A stretch of 64,000 bases of DNA from Methylocapsa sp. S129 (GCF_009765995.1 NZ_LMUI01000027.1:45117-109116); one strand, 5' to 3'. Counted from the first letter of the stretch, positions 46,481 through 57,612 are shown. Program-made: numbers and translations. Notes: a model not told the origin generated them from the sequence alone.

Positions 46481-46539
46481 ATGGCCTACGATTTCGTATT
46501 CGAGAATGCGTTCATCCATCAGAGCCTTGGGGGGCTTGT

Positions 46540-46543
<4 letters not shown>
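46481..46543 (+). CDS. Possible 20-residue leader peptide coupled to the ATPase gene
   Basis: A short frame from ATG 46481 encodes MAYDFVFENAFIHQSLGGLV and stops at TGA 46541-46543, which overlaps the TTG start of the next gene as TTGA. A GAGG motif lies 7 bases before the ATG. The overlap suggests translational coupling could feed ribosomes to the weak TTG start. It may be chance, as the frame is very short. Confidence 0.3.
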
Positions 46544-48080
<1,537 letters not shown>

Positions 48081-48084
<4 letters not shown>

Positions 48085-49208
48085 GCGCGCCCGTCGAGCT
48101 TCCCAAATGGGCCGATGTCGGGCTGATTCCGCTCATCAACGTCGCCGCAGCGTTCGTGATCTCCGGCCTTGTCGTCATCGCGATCGGGGAGAATCCTTTT
48201 GAGGCCGTGAAATTGCTGTTAGGGGGCGCGCTGGGCGATCTCGAAGGCATCGGCTTCACGCTCTATTATGCGACGAGCTTTATTTTCACGGGCCTTGCCG
48301 TCGCCATCTGCTTCCAGGCGGGATTGTTCAACATCGGCGTCGAGGGCCAGGCCTATGTGGCGGGCTTAGGGGCCGCACTCGCCTGTCTCTATCTCGGCTT
48401 TCTGCCGGGCTACACACTGGCGGTCGTCGCGATCGCCGCCGCTGCTTTGTTCGGCGCCGCCTTCGCCGCCATTCCCGGCTATCTCCAGGCCAAGCGCGAC
48501 AGCCACCTCGTTATCACGACGATCATGTTCAACTACATCGCCTCGGCGTTCATGGGCTATCTTCTGGTCCGGGTGTTGCGCGAGCCCAGCCAGATGAATC
48601 CGGAAACACATGTTTTTCCGCCCGGCGGCTGGGTGCCGCAGCTTCATGCGATTCTGACCTATTTTGGCGTCAAATGGCCGGTAACGCCGCTGAATCTGTC
48701 GTTCTTCCTTGCATTGATCGCGTCCTTCGCGGTCTGGATATTGATCTGGCGCACGCGCCTCGGCTTTGAAATCCGCACCGTCGGCGCCAATCCGACGGCC
48801 GCCGTCTATGGCGGCATATCGCCCGCGCGCATCACGATGATCACGACGCTGATGTCGGGCGCGCTGGCGGGCGGCCTGGCGGTCAATGTCATTCTGGGCG
48901 AGCAACATCGCCTGATCCTGGAATATGTGGGCGGCTTTGGCTTTGTCGGCATCGCGGTCGCCTTGATGGGGCGCGCGCATCCGGCTGGCATCGTTCTGGC
49001 GGCGATCCTGTTCGGCATGCTCTACCAGGGCGGCGCCGAGCTCGCATTCGACAAGCCGAAGATCAGCCGCGACATGATCGTCCTCATCCAGGGCCTCGTC
49101 GTGCTGTTCGCAGGCGCGCTGGAACATATGTTCCGGGCACCGCTCGCGAATCTGCTGGCGAAATTCGCCGCGCGCCCGGTCGATGCGCCAGCCGTCGAGC
49201 GGGGGTGA
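48081..49208 (+). CDS. Nucleoside ABC transporter permease 1
   Basis: Inner-membrane permease of 375 residues with about nine or ten hydrophobic helices, in the branched-chain amino acid/ribose permease superfamily (YufP/NupP group). The family block FNIGVEGQAYVAGLGAALACL follows the second helix, and the coupling loop GANPTAAVYGGISPARI contacts the ATPase. The ATG overlaps the ATPase stop. The C-terminal 20 residues are polar and cytosolic. It forms the channel with the next gene product. Confidence 0.92.
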
Positions 49209-49214
49209 CCGAGC

Positions 49215-50186
49215 GTGGAAACCTTCGACGCCGCGATCGTTATTTTGGGTTCCGGCATTCGTCTCGCCGTACCGCTGATCCTCGCTTGCCTCGCCGGTCT
49301 GTGGTCCGAGCGTTCGGGCATCGTCGATGTCGGCCTGGAGGGCAAGATGCTGACCGGGGCGTTCGCCGGCGCCGCGGCTGCGACCCTGACCGGCAGCGCG
49401 TGGATGGGATTGTGCGCCGGCGTCCTCTCCACGGTCATCATATCGCTCATCCACGGTTATGCGTCGATCGACCAGCGCGCCAATCAGATTGTATCGGGGG
49501 TCGCGATCAATATGGTCGCCGACGGCATGACGGCTGTGATCGGCAACGCCTGGTGGGGGCAAGGCGGGCGCACGCCTCAGCTCGACGATTCCGCCATGTT
49601 CAATCCGATTGATCTGCCCTTTGCGCAAAGCTTCAGCGGCGTGCCGATTCTGGGCTCGATCTATCAGCATCTGATTTCCGGCCATGATATCCTGACCTAT
49701 GCCGCCTTCGCGCTGGCGCCGATCACCTATTGGGTTCTTTACAAGACTCGTTTCGGCCTTCGCCTGCGCGCGGTCGGCGAAAATCCCGCCGCCGTCGACA
49801 CCGCCGGCATTTCCGTGCGCGCTTTGCGCTACGGCGCCGTGGTGATTTGCGGCGTTCTCGTCGGTCTTTCCGGGGTTTATCTTTCGGTCGCGCAGGCCGC
49901 TTATTTCCAGCCGCATATGAGCGCCGGCAAAGGCTTCATCGCGCTCGCGGCGCTGGTGTTCGCCAAATGGCGCCCGCTGCCCGCGCTCGCCACCTGCTTG
50001 CTGTTTGGCTTTCTCGACGCACTGTCGATCCGCCTGCAGGGCTTCGTCATCCCGGGCCTCGGCGAAGTCCCGGTGCAGGCGATCGAAGCTTTGCCCTATG
50101 TGCTGACCGTCATTCTGCTGGCCGGTTTCATCGGCAAGGCGATTCCCCCCAAAGCATCGGGAATTCCCTATGTCAAAGAGCGTTGA
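49215..50186 (+). CDS. Nucleoside ABC transporter permease 2
   Basis: Second inner-membrane permease of 323 residues with about eight helices, the YufQ/NupQ partner. Family blocks are ERSGIVDVGLEGKMLTGAF near the start and the ATPase-coupling loop GENPAAVDTAGISVRALRYG. It starts at GTG 49215, 6 bases after permease 1 stops, and its last 17 bases overlap the cytidine deaminase gene. The shorter N-terminus relative to permease 1 is normal for this pair. Confidence 0.92.
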   Translation: METFDAAIVILGSGIRLAVPLILACLAGLWSERSGIVDVGLEGKMLTGAFAGAAAATLTGSAWMGLCAGVLSTVIISLIHGYASIDQRANQIVSGVAINMVADGMTAVIGNAWWGQGGRTPQLDDSAMFNPIDLPFAQSFSGVPILGSIYQHLISGHDILTYAAFALAPITYWVLYKTRFGLRLRAVGENPAAVDTAGISVRALRYGAVVICGVLVGLSGVYLSVAQAAYFQPHMSAGKGFIALAALVFAKWRPLPALATCLLFGFLDALSIRLQGFVIPGLGEVPVQAIEALPYVLTVILLAGFIGKAIPPKASGIPYVKER

Positions 50187-50586
50187 ACCCTCAATCGCAG
50201 CGCTGTTCGACGCGGCCAAAACGGCACAACGACGGGCCTATACGCCCTATTCGCATTTCAACGTCGGCGCCGCGTTGCGCACGCCTTCGGGCGCCATTTT
50301 CGCGGGCTGCAATGTCGAAAACGCCGCCTATCCGCAAGGCGCCTGCGCGGAGACCGGCGCGATCAGCGCGATGGCTTTGGCCGGAGAGACGCGTATCGCG
50401 GAAATGCTGGTGATCGGCGATGGCGAGGGTCTGTGCACGCCGTGCGGCGGCTGTCGCCAGCGCATTCGCGAATTTGCGTCGCCACAGACGCCGGTGCATA
50501 TCGCAGGACCAGACGGCGTGCGGCTCACGCTGTCGCTCGCCGAGCTTCTGCCCTATTCCTTCGGTCCGGAAAATTTGAAAACGTAA
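50170..50586 (+). CDS. cdd: Cytidine deaminase
   Basis: Zinc enzyme of 138 residues that converts cytidine and deoxycytidine to uridine and deoxyuridine. The zinc site is complete: the CAETGAISAM segment holds a cysteine ligand and the catalytic glutamate, and CTPCGGCRQ supplies the other two cysteines. Substrate contacts lie in YSHFNVGAALRT and CNVENAAYPQGA. The length is that of the homotetrameric bacterial type. The overlap with the permease gene places it in the nucleoside operon, where it processes imported cytidine. Confidence 0.96.
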   Translation: MSKSVEPSIAALFDAAKTAQRRAYTPYSHFNVGAALRTPSGAIFAGCNVENAAYPQGACAETGAISAMALAGETRIAEMLVIGDGEGLCTPCGGCRQRIREFASPQTPVHIAGPDGVRLTLSLAELLPYSFGPENLKT

Positions 50587-50592
50587 CGCGCC

Positions 50593-51414
50593 ATGATGAC
50601 CGACACCCAAAAAGCGATCGCGCTCCTGCGCCAGCGCGGCCTCAATGAACTCGCCCCACTCGGCGTTGTGCTGGGCTCGGGTCTGGGTTCGCTCGCCGAC
50701 GAGGTCGAGGACGCCGTTTCGATAGCCTATGAAGACCTGCCGGGTTTTCCCGTCCCGACCGTGTCGGGACACGCCGGCCGCCTTGTCGTCGGTCGGTTGG
50801 AAGGCAGGCGCGTCGTGCTGTTCCAGGGGCGCGGCCACTATTATGAGCGCGGCGATTGCCGCGCAATGGCGGTCGCCATCGAGACGTTCAAGGCGTTCGG
50901 CGGCCGGACGCTGTTTCTGACCAACGCCGCCGGCGGCCTCAACACCGATTGGCGTCCGCCCGCGCTGGTGGCGATTGCCGATCACATCAATTTCGCGGGA
51001 GCGAACCCGCTCATCGGCGTCAATTCCGACGATCGCTTCGTGCCGATGACGCATGCCTATGATTCCCATTTGCGAACCCTCTTGAGACATGCAGCTCTGG
51101 ACCAGGGAATCGAATTGCACGAGGGCGTCTATATGTGGTTCTCCGGACCGAGCTTCGAGACGCCGGCCGAAATCCGCGCGGCGAAGATTCTGGGCGCCGA
51201 TCTTGTCGGCATGTCCACAGTTCCTGAAGTCATTCTGGCGCGCCTCAACGGGCTGCGCTGCGTCGCCGTCTCGCTGGTGACGAATTTTGGCGCGGGACTG
51301 GCGGGGGGTGATCCGACCCATGCCGAAACCAAGGAGGTGGCGGCCGAAGGCTCAGCCAATTTCAAGCGATTGCTGCGCGCCTTCATCAGGGCGTATGACC
51401 CGGCGCACGCCTGA
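50593..51414 (+). CDS. Purine nucleoside phosphorylase
   Basis: Phosphorolyses purine nucleosides to base and (deoxy)ribose 1-phosphate. The 273-residue protein belongs to the trimeric PNP/MTAP family, with the phosphate-binding VLGSGLGSLADEV at the start, the TVSGHAGRLVVGRLEGRRVVLFQGRGHYYERG segment, and FLTNAAGGLN. The base-binding SFETPAEIRAAKILGADLVGMSTVPEVILA includes the conserved glutamate, and LVTNFGAG follows. Seven bases separate it from cdd and its stop shares a base with the deoA start. Confidence 0.95.
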   Translation: MMTDTQKAIALLRQRGLNELAPLGVVLGSGLGSLADEVEDAVSIAYEDLPGFPVPTVSGHAGRLVVGRLEGRRVVLFQGRGHYYERGDCRAMAVAIETFKAFGGRTLFLTNAAGGLNTDWRPPALVAIADHINFAGANPLIGVNSDDRFVPMTHAYDSHLRTLLRHAALDQGIELHEGVYMWFSGPSFETPAEIRAAKILGADLVGMSTVPEVILARLNGLRCVAVSLVTNFGAGLAGGDPTHAETKEVAAEGSANFKRLLRAFIRAYDPAHA

Positions 51415-52739
51415 TGCTGCCGCAGGAAATCATTCGCAAGAAACGCGACGGCGAGGCGCTCGCCGCACCGGAGATCGAGAGCTTCATCGCTGGCCTCACC
51501 TCGGGCGCGGTCACGGAGGGCCAGGCCGCCGCCTTCGCGATGGCCGTGTTCTTCAAGGGGATGAATCTTGACGAGCGGGTGGGTCTGACCCGTGCGATGA
51601 TGCATTCGGGTTCGGTGCTCGACTGGCGCGACGCCCGTCTGCCCGGCCCCATCCTCGACAAACATTCGACGGGGGGCATCGGCGACAACGTTAGCCTGAT
51701 GCTTGCGCCGATGCTGGCGGCCTGCGGCGCCTTCACCCCGATGATTTCGGGGCGCGGCCTTGGTCATACCGGCGGCACGCTCGACAAGCTCGATTCGATT
51801 CCCGGTTATGTCGCCCAGCCCGACCTCGCGCTCTTCCAGCGCACGGTCGCAGAGGCCGGCTGCGCGATCATCGGCCAAACCGCCGATCTCGCTCCCGCCG
51901 ACAAACGCCTTTACGCGATTCGCGACGTCACTGCGACGGTCGAATCGATCGCGCTGATCACCGCCTCGATCCTGTCGAAGAAACTGGCGGCCGGCCTGCA
52001 AGGGCTGGTGATGGACGTCAAGACCGGTTCGGGCGCCTTCATGACGAGCCTTTCGGGCGCGCGCGATCTTGCTCAAAGCCTTGCGAGCGTCGCCACCGGT
52101 GCCGGCCTGCCGACCACTTCGCTCATCACCGATATGAACGAGCCTCTCGCAACTGCGGCCGGCAACGCGGTCGAAGTGCGAAACGCCGTCGACTATCTCA
52201 CCGGGCAAAAGCGCGACGCCCGGTTGCACGCTGTGACCATCGCGCTCGGCGGGGAATTGCTGTCGCTCGGCGGCCTTGCCGAGAGCGCGGCGCTTGGCTG
52301 CGCGGCGATGGAGCGCGCGCTGGCGAGCGGCGCCGCCGCCGAGCGCTTCGAGCGCATGGTTGCGATGTTGGGCGGCCCGAGCGGCTTTCTCGATAAGGCG
52401 GCCAAGCTTCTGCCCGTCGCGCCGGTTATTGTCGCCGCCGCGCCCGCGCGCCGCGGCTTTGTCGAAGCGATCGACGCACGCGCTATCGGCATGGCGGTCG
52501 TCGCCCTCGGCGGCGGTCGGAGCCGGGCTGCCGACGCGATCGACCCGGCCGTCGGCTTCACGCGGCTTGCAGGACTTGGCGCCGAGGTTTCCGCCGCCGC
52601 GCCTCTGGCGTTGGTTCACGCGCGAGACGACGCGCGCGCCCAGGCGGCGGCGGGGCAGCTTGCAGCCGCCTACCGCATCGGCGATGCGCCGCCGCCGCCG
52701 CGCGATCCTGTCGTCGAGCGTATCGCCGGGACGCCATGA
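51414..52739 (+). CDS. deoA: Thymidine phosphorylase
   Basis: Phosphorolyses thymidine (and often deoxyuridine) to base and deoxyribose 1-phosphate. The 441-residue protein has the N-terminal helical domain (IIRKKRDGEALAAPEIESFIAGLTSG). The glycine-rich phosphate site is KHSTGGIGDNVSLMLAPMLAACGAFTPMISGRGLGHTGGTLDKLDSIPG. The family's VMDVKTGSGAFM loop with its lysine follows. Start at ATG 51414, overlapping the PNP stop by one base. Release of thymine or uracil by this enzyme would provide the likely inducer for the upstream RutR-type site. Confidence 0.95.
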   Translation: MLPQEIIRKKRDGEALAAPEIESFIAGLTSGAVTEGQAAAFAMAVFFKGMNLDERVGLTRAMMHSGSVLDWRDARLPGPILDKHSTGGIGDNVSLMLAPMLAACGAFTPMISGRGLGHTGGTLDKLDSIPGYVAQPDLALFQRTVAEAGCAIIGQTADLAPADKRLYAIRDVTATVESIALITASILSKKLAAGLQGLVMDVKTGSGAFMTSLSGARDLAQSLASVATGAGLPTTSLITDMNEPLATAAGNAVEVRNAVDYLTGQKRDARLHAVTIALGGELLSLGGLAESAALGCAAMERALASGAAAERFERMVAMLGGPSGFLDKAAKLLPVAPVIVAAAPARRGFVEAIDARAIGMAVVALGGGRSRAADAIDPAVGFTRLAGLGAEVSAAAPLALVHARDDARAQAAAGQLAAAYRIGDAPPPPRDPVVERIAGTP

Positions 52740-53680
52740 CAATCCTCCTCGCCGTCAGCGGATGGGATCTGCAGCCATGGCTGGCGCGGTTGCATGCGCT
52801 CTTGCCGGGGCGCGAAATCGTCACGCCGGAGACGATTGGCGATCGCGCCGCCGTCGATTACGCCCTGAGCTGGCGCCATCCATCGGGCGCGCTCGCTGAT
52901 CTGCCCAATCTCAAGGCGATCTTTTCGCTCGGCGCCGGCGTCGACCACGTGTTTCACGATTCCGGTCTTCCCGATGTTCCGATCGTGCGCGTCGTTGACG
53001 CGGATTTGCGCGACCGGATGAGCGAATGGGTCGTGCTTCATGCACTCATCCATCTGCGCCAGCAGCGCATGTACGACTGGCAGCAGGATCAGCAAATCTG
53101 GGACGAGGATATTGACCAGCCCGCAGCCGCGGACATCCGCGTCGGAATCCTCGGCCTTGGCGCGCTCGGAGCGGATGCGGCGCGCAAACTCGCGACGATC
53201 GGCTTTGACGTCGCCGGCTGGAGCCGGAGTCCTCGCGATGTTGAAACCATCGCCTGTTTCCATGGCGCTGACGGCCTTGAGGCGATGCTTGCCCGCACCG
53301 ATATTCTCGTCGCGCTTCTGCCTTTGACGCCGCAGACGCGCGGCATTCTCAACGCCGCTCTTTTTGCGAAACTGGCGACGGACGGCCGCCTTGGCGGGCC
53401 TATTCTGCTCAATGCCGGGCGCGGCGGCTTGCAGGTCGAGGCGGACATTCTGGCGGCGCTCGACACGGGCGTTCTCAAAGCGGCCTCGCTGGATGTTTTC
53501 GAGGTCGAGCCTTTGCCAAAGGCTTCGCCGCTTTGGCGCCATCCCCGCGTGACGATCAGCCCGCATAATGCGGCGGTCTCAACGCCGGACGCGATCGTGC
53601 GCTATATCGCGGATCAGATCGCCGCCTATGAGCGCGGCGAGAAGCTGCGCAATGTCGTCGACCGGGCGACGGGCTATTGA
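52736..53680 (+). CDS. 2-hydroxyacid dehydrogenase, GhrA-like
   Basis: NAD(P)-dependent oxidoreductase of 314 residues resembling glyoxylate/hydroxypyruvate reductase A. The Rossmann motif is VGILGLGALGADAARKLATIGFDVAGWSRSP. The catalytic arginine lies in LLNAGRGGLQVE, a glutamate in DVFEVEPLP and the histidine in HPRVTISPHNA. Its start overlaps deoA as ATGA, so it is the last gene of the nucleoside operon. Its job there is unclear: it may recycle a glyoxylate- or hydroxypropionate-like product of pyrimidine breakdown, which is inference. Confidence 0.9.
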   Translation: MTILLAVSGWDLQPWLARLHALLPGREIVTPETIGDRAAVDYALSWRHPSGALADLPNLKAIFSLGAGVDHVFHDSGLPDVPIVRVVDADLRDRMSEWVVLHALIHLRQQRMYDWQQDQQIWDEDIDQPAAADIRVGILGLGALGADAARKLATIGFDVAGWSRSPRDVETIACFHGADGLEAMLARTDILVALLPLTPQTRGILNAALFAKLATDGRLGGPILLNAGRGGLQVEADILAALDTGVLKAASLDVFEVEPLPKASPLWRHPRVTISPHNAAVSTPDAIVRYIADQIAAYERGEKLRNVVDRATGY

Positions 53681-53693
53681 GCGCGACGCTCCC

Positions 53694-54680
53694 TCAGAGC
53701 GCCCGCACCTTCACCTTCGCTGCCTTGCCGATTGTCAGCCGGTTGCGCAACGGCAGGCCGAAAGCCTCGGCTTCGATCTCGAAGACATCGCCCTTCTCGG
53801 GTTTGATTCCGTCCGAGAAAGACAGCGTCGCAGTGCCGAAGAAATGCACGTGCACGTCGCCCGGGCGGCGGAACAGATCATATTTGAAATGATGCGCCTC
53901 CAGATTGGCGATCGTATGCGACATGTTCTGTTCGCCCGAGATGAACGGTTTTTCCCACAGCACAGCTTTGCCGCGGCGGATGCGCGAAGCGCCCTGCACG
54001 TCGGCGGGCAGATCGCCCAGCAACAGTTCCGGCCCGAAGCTTGAGGCCCTTAGCTTGGAATGGGCGAGATAAAGATAATTCTGCCGCTCGGTGACGTGGT
54101 CGGAAAATTCATTGCCAAGTGAAAAGCCGACCCGCACCGGCGCGCCCTCGGGGCTGATGACATAGACGCCCACGATCTCCGGCTCCTCGCCGCCATCGAG
54201 CGCGAAATGCGGCGAGATGAGGTCGCCGCCCGGCGCGGCGATCGTCGAGCCGTCGCCTTTGTAGAACCATTCGGGCTGGACGCCTTGCGCCGCGCCCTTC
54301 GGCTTGCCGCCTTCCAGACCCATTTTGAACATGCGCATCGAATCGGTCAGCGTGTCCGCGTCGGCCAGATTCTTGTGCATCTTGTCGCGTCCCTCGGCGG
54401 AGCCAAGATGCGTGAGGCCGGTGCCGGTCACTTGCAGATGGGCGGCGTCCTTATGGTCGATCGGGTTGAGCACGCGCTTCTCTTTGAAAGCCGCCGCAAG
54501 GTCGACGACCTTGCCGATGCCGCGATCGGCGATGATTTTCCGAATCGATTCGCCCGCCGCGATCGCTTGAAACGCGAGCTCATAGGTCGTGCGCGCGCCC
54601 TTCACGAGGCGGCTTTCGCCGCGCGCGGTGACGACAAGCGCGCGCTTGTCATTTTCGTCGACGATTTGAGCGAGCCGCAT
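53694..54680 (-). CDS. GguC/AraD1-family protein, FAH fold
   Basis: Protein of 328 residues in the GguC/AraD1 branch of the fumarylacetoacetate hydrolase superfamily. The superfamily metal-binding features are recognisable around EPEIVGVYVISPEGAPVRVGFSLGNEFSDH, with acidic residues in that block and a lysine in SKLRASSFGPELLLG. AraD1-type members dehydrate 2-keto-3-deoxy sugar acids to alpha-ketoglutarate semialdehyde. It is the last gene of the minus-strand half of the sugar-acid locus and converges on the nucleoside operon with 13 bases between the stops. Confidence 0.82.
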   Translation of the reverse strand: MRLAQIVDENDKRALVVTARGESRLVKGARTTYELAFQAIAAGESIRKIIADRGIGKVVDLAAAFKEKRVLNPIDHKDAAHLQVTGTGLTHLGSAEGRDKMHKNLADADTLTDSMRMFKMGLEGGKPKGAAQGVQPEWFYKGDGSTIAAPGGDLISPHFALDGGEEPEIVGVYVISPEGAPVRVGFSLGNEFSDHVTERQNYLYLAHSKLRASSFGPELLLGDLPADVQGASRIRRGKAVLWEKPFISGEQNMSHTIANLEAHHFKYDLFRRPGDVHVHFFGTATLSFSDGIKPEKGDVFEIEAEAFGLPLRNRLTIGKAAKVKVRAL

Positions 54681-54695
54681 GTCAATCTCCTGGAA

Positions 54696-55373
54696 TCAGC
54701 GAGCGCTGCTTCTCGTATAGATCATCTTTTGTCGAATCAATTCGCGGATGCGCGGATCGGTGAAATCGGCCGCGGCGATCGTCGCGCCCGCGCGCGTCAG
54801 CGTCGTCTCGTCCAGCGTCGTCGTCAGGCCGACGACGGTCAGGCCCGCGCCGACCGCGGCGCGAAGCCCCGACAGAGAATCTTCGAAAGCCAGCGAATGG
54901 GCTGCGTCCGCCCCCGTCAGCGCAAGGCCGGTGAGATAGGGCAGCGGATCCGGCTTGGGACGCGCGAGTTCTCCGCCGATGATCTGGATGGGCAAGCGCG
55001 CGGCGAGGCCCAAAGCGTCAAGCACGACCTTGGCGTTGGCGCGCGGGGCGTTGGTCACGACGGCGCATTTGACGCCCTGCGCGTCGGCGTAATCAAGCAA
55101 AGCCATCACGCCCGCGACCGGCTTCAATTCGCCGAGCATGTCGCGAAACGCCGCTTCCTTCGTCGCAAGGATCGCGTCGCGATCCGCCGGCGACAGATGC
55201 GGCAGGAACGCTGCGCCGATCATCGCATTGGACGAGCCCATGATCGTCTCGACATATTGCGCCTTGGTCAGCTTTATGCCGTGCGCCGCGAGGACGTTTT
55301 GAAAGGCGATAAGATGAAGAGCGTCGGTGTCGACGAGCGTGCCGTCGAGATCGAACAAAAGAGCGGTCTGCAC
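54696..55373 (-). CDS. HAD-superfamily phosphatase
   Basis: Subfamily IA haloacid dehalogenase-like hydrolase of 225 residues. Motif I is LLFDLDGTLVDTD with the nucleophilic aspartate, motif II lies in CAVVTNAPR, and the later motifs are ARPKPDPLPYLTG and FEDSLSGLRAAVGAGL. The helical cap after motif I suits small phosphorylated sugars or beta-phosphoglucomutase-like substrates. GTG 55373 is chosen because it clears the upstream stop; a GTG at 55409 is possible. Its role in the sugar-acid locus may be removal of a dead-end sugar phosphate. Confidence 0.85.
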   Translation of the reverse strand: MQTALLFDLDGTLVDTDALHLIAFQNVLAAHGIKLTKAQYVETIMGSSNAMIGAAFLPHLSPADRDAILATKEAAFRDMLGELKPVAGVMALLDYADAQGVKCAVVTNAPRANAKVVLDALGLAARLPIQIIGGELARPKPDPLPYLTGLALTGADAAHSLAFEDSLSGLRAAVGAGLTVVGLTTTLDETTLTRAGATIAAADFTDPRIRELIRQKMIYTRSSAR

Positions 55374-55384
55374 GAAATTGCCGC

Positions 55385-56905
55385 TTACATCGTCGCGCCG
55401 ACTTGCCACGGCACGAATTCGGCGTCGCCATAGCCGAGCGCTTCCGACTTCGACTTCTCACCCGAGGCGACGCTCAGAACTTTCTCGAATATTTCGCGGC
55501 CCTTTTCTTCGATCGAAACGCCGTCGAGAATATCGCCGCAATTGATGTCCATGTCCTCGCTCATCCGCCGATACATGTCGCTGTTGGTCGCGAGCTTGAT
55601 CGACGGCGTCGGTTTGCAGCCATAAGCCGAACCGCGTCCGGTAGTGAAGGCGAGCACATTGGCGCCGCCGGCGACCTGGCCTGTCGCCGAGACGGGATCG
55701 TAGCCAGGCGTATCCATGTAGACGAAGCCCTTGGCCGTCACGCGTTCGGCATATTTATAGACGTCGTTGAGAATGGTCGTGCCGCCTTTGGCCGCCGCGC
55801 CAAGCGATTTTTCAAGGATCGTCGTGAGGCCGCCGGCCTTATTGCCAGGCGAAGGATTGTTGTTCATCTCGCCATGGTTGCGCTCGGTATAATCTTCCCA
55901 CCAATGGATGAGGTCGACAAGCTTCTGGCCGACTTCCGGCGTCGCAGCGCGGCGTGTCAGCAAATGTTCGGCGCCATAGATTTCTGGCGTTTCGGACAGG
56001 ATCGCGGTGCCCCCGTGCCGCACGAGAACATCGACGGCGGCGCCGAGCGCGGGATTGGCGGTGATGCCGGAATAGCCATCCGACCCTCCGCATTGCAAGG
56101 CGAGCATCAACTCGCTCGCCGGCAGCGTCTCGCGCTGTGCCCGGTTGACGATCGGCAGCATCGCGGCGATGCGTTCGACGCCCGCGTCGATCGTCTTCCT
56201 TGTGCCGCCCGTCGCCTGGATCGTCATCGTCTGGAAAAGCTCGCCGTCGCTGAGGCCGTATTCCTCTTTCATGCGGCCGATCTGGAAAACTTCACAGCCG
56301 AGCCCCACCAGCACCACGCCGGCAATATTGGGATTGCCCGCGTATCCCCATTGTGTGCGCTTGAAAATGTCGAAGCCCTCGCCCTTGGCGGCCATGCCGC
56401 AGCCGGTGCCATGAACAAGCGCGATAACGCCGTCGACATTGGGATAGTCGTCCAGCCTTCCCGAACGTTCGAATTCACGAGCGATCAGCCTGGCGACGGT
56501 TGCCGAACAATTCACGCTGGTCAGAATCGCCAGATAATTGCGCGTGCCTGCCTTGCCGTTGGTGCGGCGATAACCCTGGAATGTCGCCTGCTGGGACAAC
56601 GGCAGGATGGTTTCGGGCCTCGCGCCCTCGGAAAAATGATAGTCCCGCGAAAACTCGTGCATGACGACGTTATGTTCATGCACCCACTCGCCCGGTTCGA
56701 TTGGTCTTGAGGCGAAGCCAATGATCTGTCCGAATTTGAGGATCGGCGCGCCTGTCTCGATCAGCGTCGTGGCGAGCTTATGGCCTTTGGGCACGCGCGC
56801 GGACGCTTTTGGACCGCCTGCAGGGCTGTCGCCGATGCGAATCTCGTCGACGGCGACCATCACATTATCCTGGGCGTTGAGCCGTAAAGCGCGTGGGCTG
56901 TTCAT
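55385..56905 (-). CDS. UxaA-family altronate-type dehydratase
   Basis: Dehydratase of 506 residues in the altronate/galactarate dehydratase family, which makes a 2-keto-3-deoxy acid from a sugar acid. An N-terminal SAF domain (about 1-95) precedes the catalytic part, which begins near GYRRTNGKAGTRNYLAI. Conserved cysteine- and histidine-bearing segments are VNCSATVARLIA, LVHGTGCGMAAKG, ALQCGGSDGYSGITANPALG and DINCGDIL. Fused SAF and catalytic domains are the UxaA layout. The physiological acid (altronate, galactarate or a pentonate-like relative) is not fixed by sequence. It follows the GntR gene by 23 bases. Confidence 0.88.
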   Translation of the reverse strand: MNSPRALRLNAQDNVMVAVDEIRIGDSPAGGPKASARVPKGHKLATTLIETGAPILKFGQIIGFASRPIEPGEWVHEHNVVMHEFSRDYHFSEGARPETILPLSQQATFQGYRRTNGKAGTRNYLAILTSVNCSATVARLIAREFERSGRLDDYPNVDGVIALVHGTGCGMAAKGEGFDIFKRTQWGYAGNPNIAGVVLVGLGCEVFQIGRMKEEYGLSDGELFQTMTIQATGGTRKTIDAGVERIAAMLPIVNRAQRETLPASELMLALQCGGSDGYSGITANPALGAAVDVLVRHGGTAILSETPEIYGAEHLLTRRAATPEVGQKLVDLIHWWEDYTERNHGEMNNNPSPGNKAGGLTTILEKSLGAAAKGGTTILNDVYKYAERVTAKGFVYMDTPGYDPVSATGQVAGGANVLAFTTGRGSAYGCKPTPSIKLATNSDMYRRMSEDMDINCGDILDGVSIEEKGREIFEKVLSVASGEKSKSEALGYGDAEFVPWQVGATM

Positions 56906-56928
56906 CGTTTGCTTCCGAGGGGTGAGAA

Positions 56929-57612
56929 TTATTTGGAAAACAGGCTCGACCGTTCCCTGGCGAAAGTCTCGAACAGATCGGTCGTTTGTTGCAGATGGTA
57001 ATGCATGGCCGCGCGGGCGCCGGCGGCGTCGCCGCTCGTCACGGCTTTGGCGATGGCGCTATGTTCGGAAAGAGTCTTGGGCATGCGCCCCGTCGGCGAC
57101 AGCAGCAGGCGCCTGACCCGCTCCAGATGGGAGCGCAGCCCGTCGAGAATCTCGCCGCAATGGCCGAGCGCCAGCAACGACGGGAGCAAACGGTGAAAAT
57201 CCACATCCAATGCGTAGAATCCCGCAACGTCGTGTCCATCGACGGCCGCTTGCTGGTAGCGCAAATTGCGCTCCAGTTCCTCGATGCCCTCACGCGGCAT
57301 CCGTAACGCCGCCTGCGCCGCGACTTCGGATTCGAGCGCCCGGCGCACCAACAGACGTTCGCGCACATCGTCAACAGAAATCTTGGCGACAAACGATCCG
57401 TGTTGCGGTTCGATCGTCACCAGCCGTTCATAGGCGAGCCGGCTGATGGCGGAGGAAACCGGAAAGCGCGATACGCCGAGCCGCTCGCAAAGCGCCAGTT
57501 TGTCAATCGCACCCCCTGGCTCCAGCGCGCCCGAAAGGATAGATTCCTTGAGATCGCGATAGACGTGATCGGCTTTCGAGCTTCGTCGCGCCTCCGTCTC
57601 GCTCATCTCCAA
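56929..57612 (-). CDS. GntR-family regulator, FCD subfamily
   Basis: DNA-binding regulator of 227 residues. A winged helix at about 15-80 (DHVYRDLKESILSGALEPGGAIDKLALCERLGVSRFPVSSAISRL) is followed by an all-helical FCD ligand domain. The domain keeps the metal-site style residues in YALDVDFHRLLPSLLAL and LSEHSAIAKAV. FCD regulators usually respond to small organic acids, so a sugar acid from this locus is the likely ligand. It sits first on the minus strand, divergent from the FAH-ALDH-kinase set, placing it to control both directions. Confidence 0.93.
   Translation of the reverse strand: MEMSETEARRSSKADHVYRDLKESILSGALEPGGAIDKLALCERLGVSRFPVSSAISRLAYERLVTIEPQHGSFVAKISVDDVRERLLVRRALESEVAAQAALRMPREGIEELERNLRYQQAAVDGHDVAGFYALDVDFHRLLPSLLALGHCGEILDGLRSHLERVRRLLLSPTGRMPKTLSEHSAIAKAVTSGDAAGARAAMHYHLQQTTDLFETFARERSSLFSK

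Noticed and set aside
48366-50219. 617-codon open frame on the minus strand
   Set aside because: It is antisense to the two nucleoside permeases, which have full family motifs, membrane helices and coupled starts. Its product is rich in Arg, Asp, Gln and His with no domain, typical of a GC-rich shadow frame.
51129-52742. 537-codon open frame on the minus strand
   Set aside because: It mirrors purine nucleoside phosphorylase and deoA, both with complete active-site motifs. The antisense product is low-complexity and basic.
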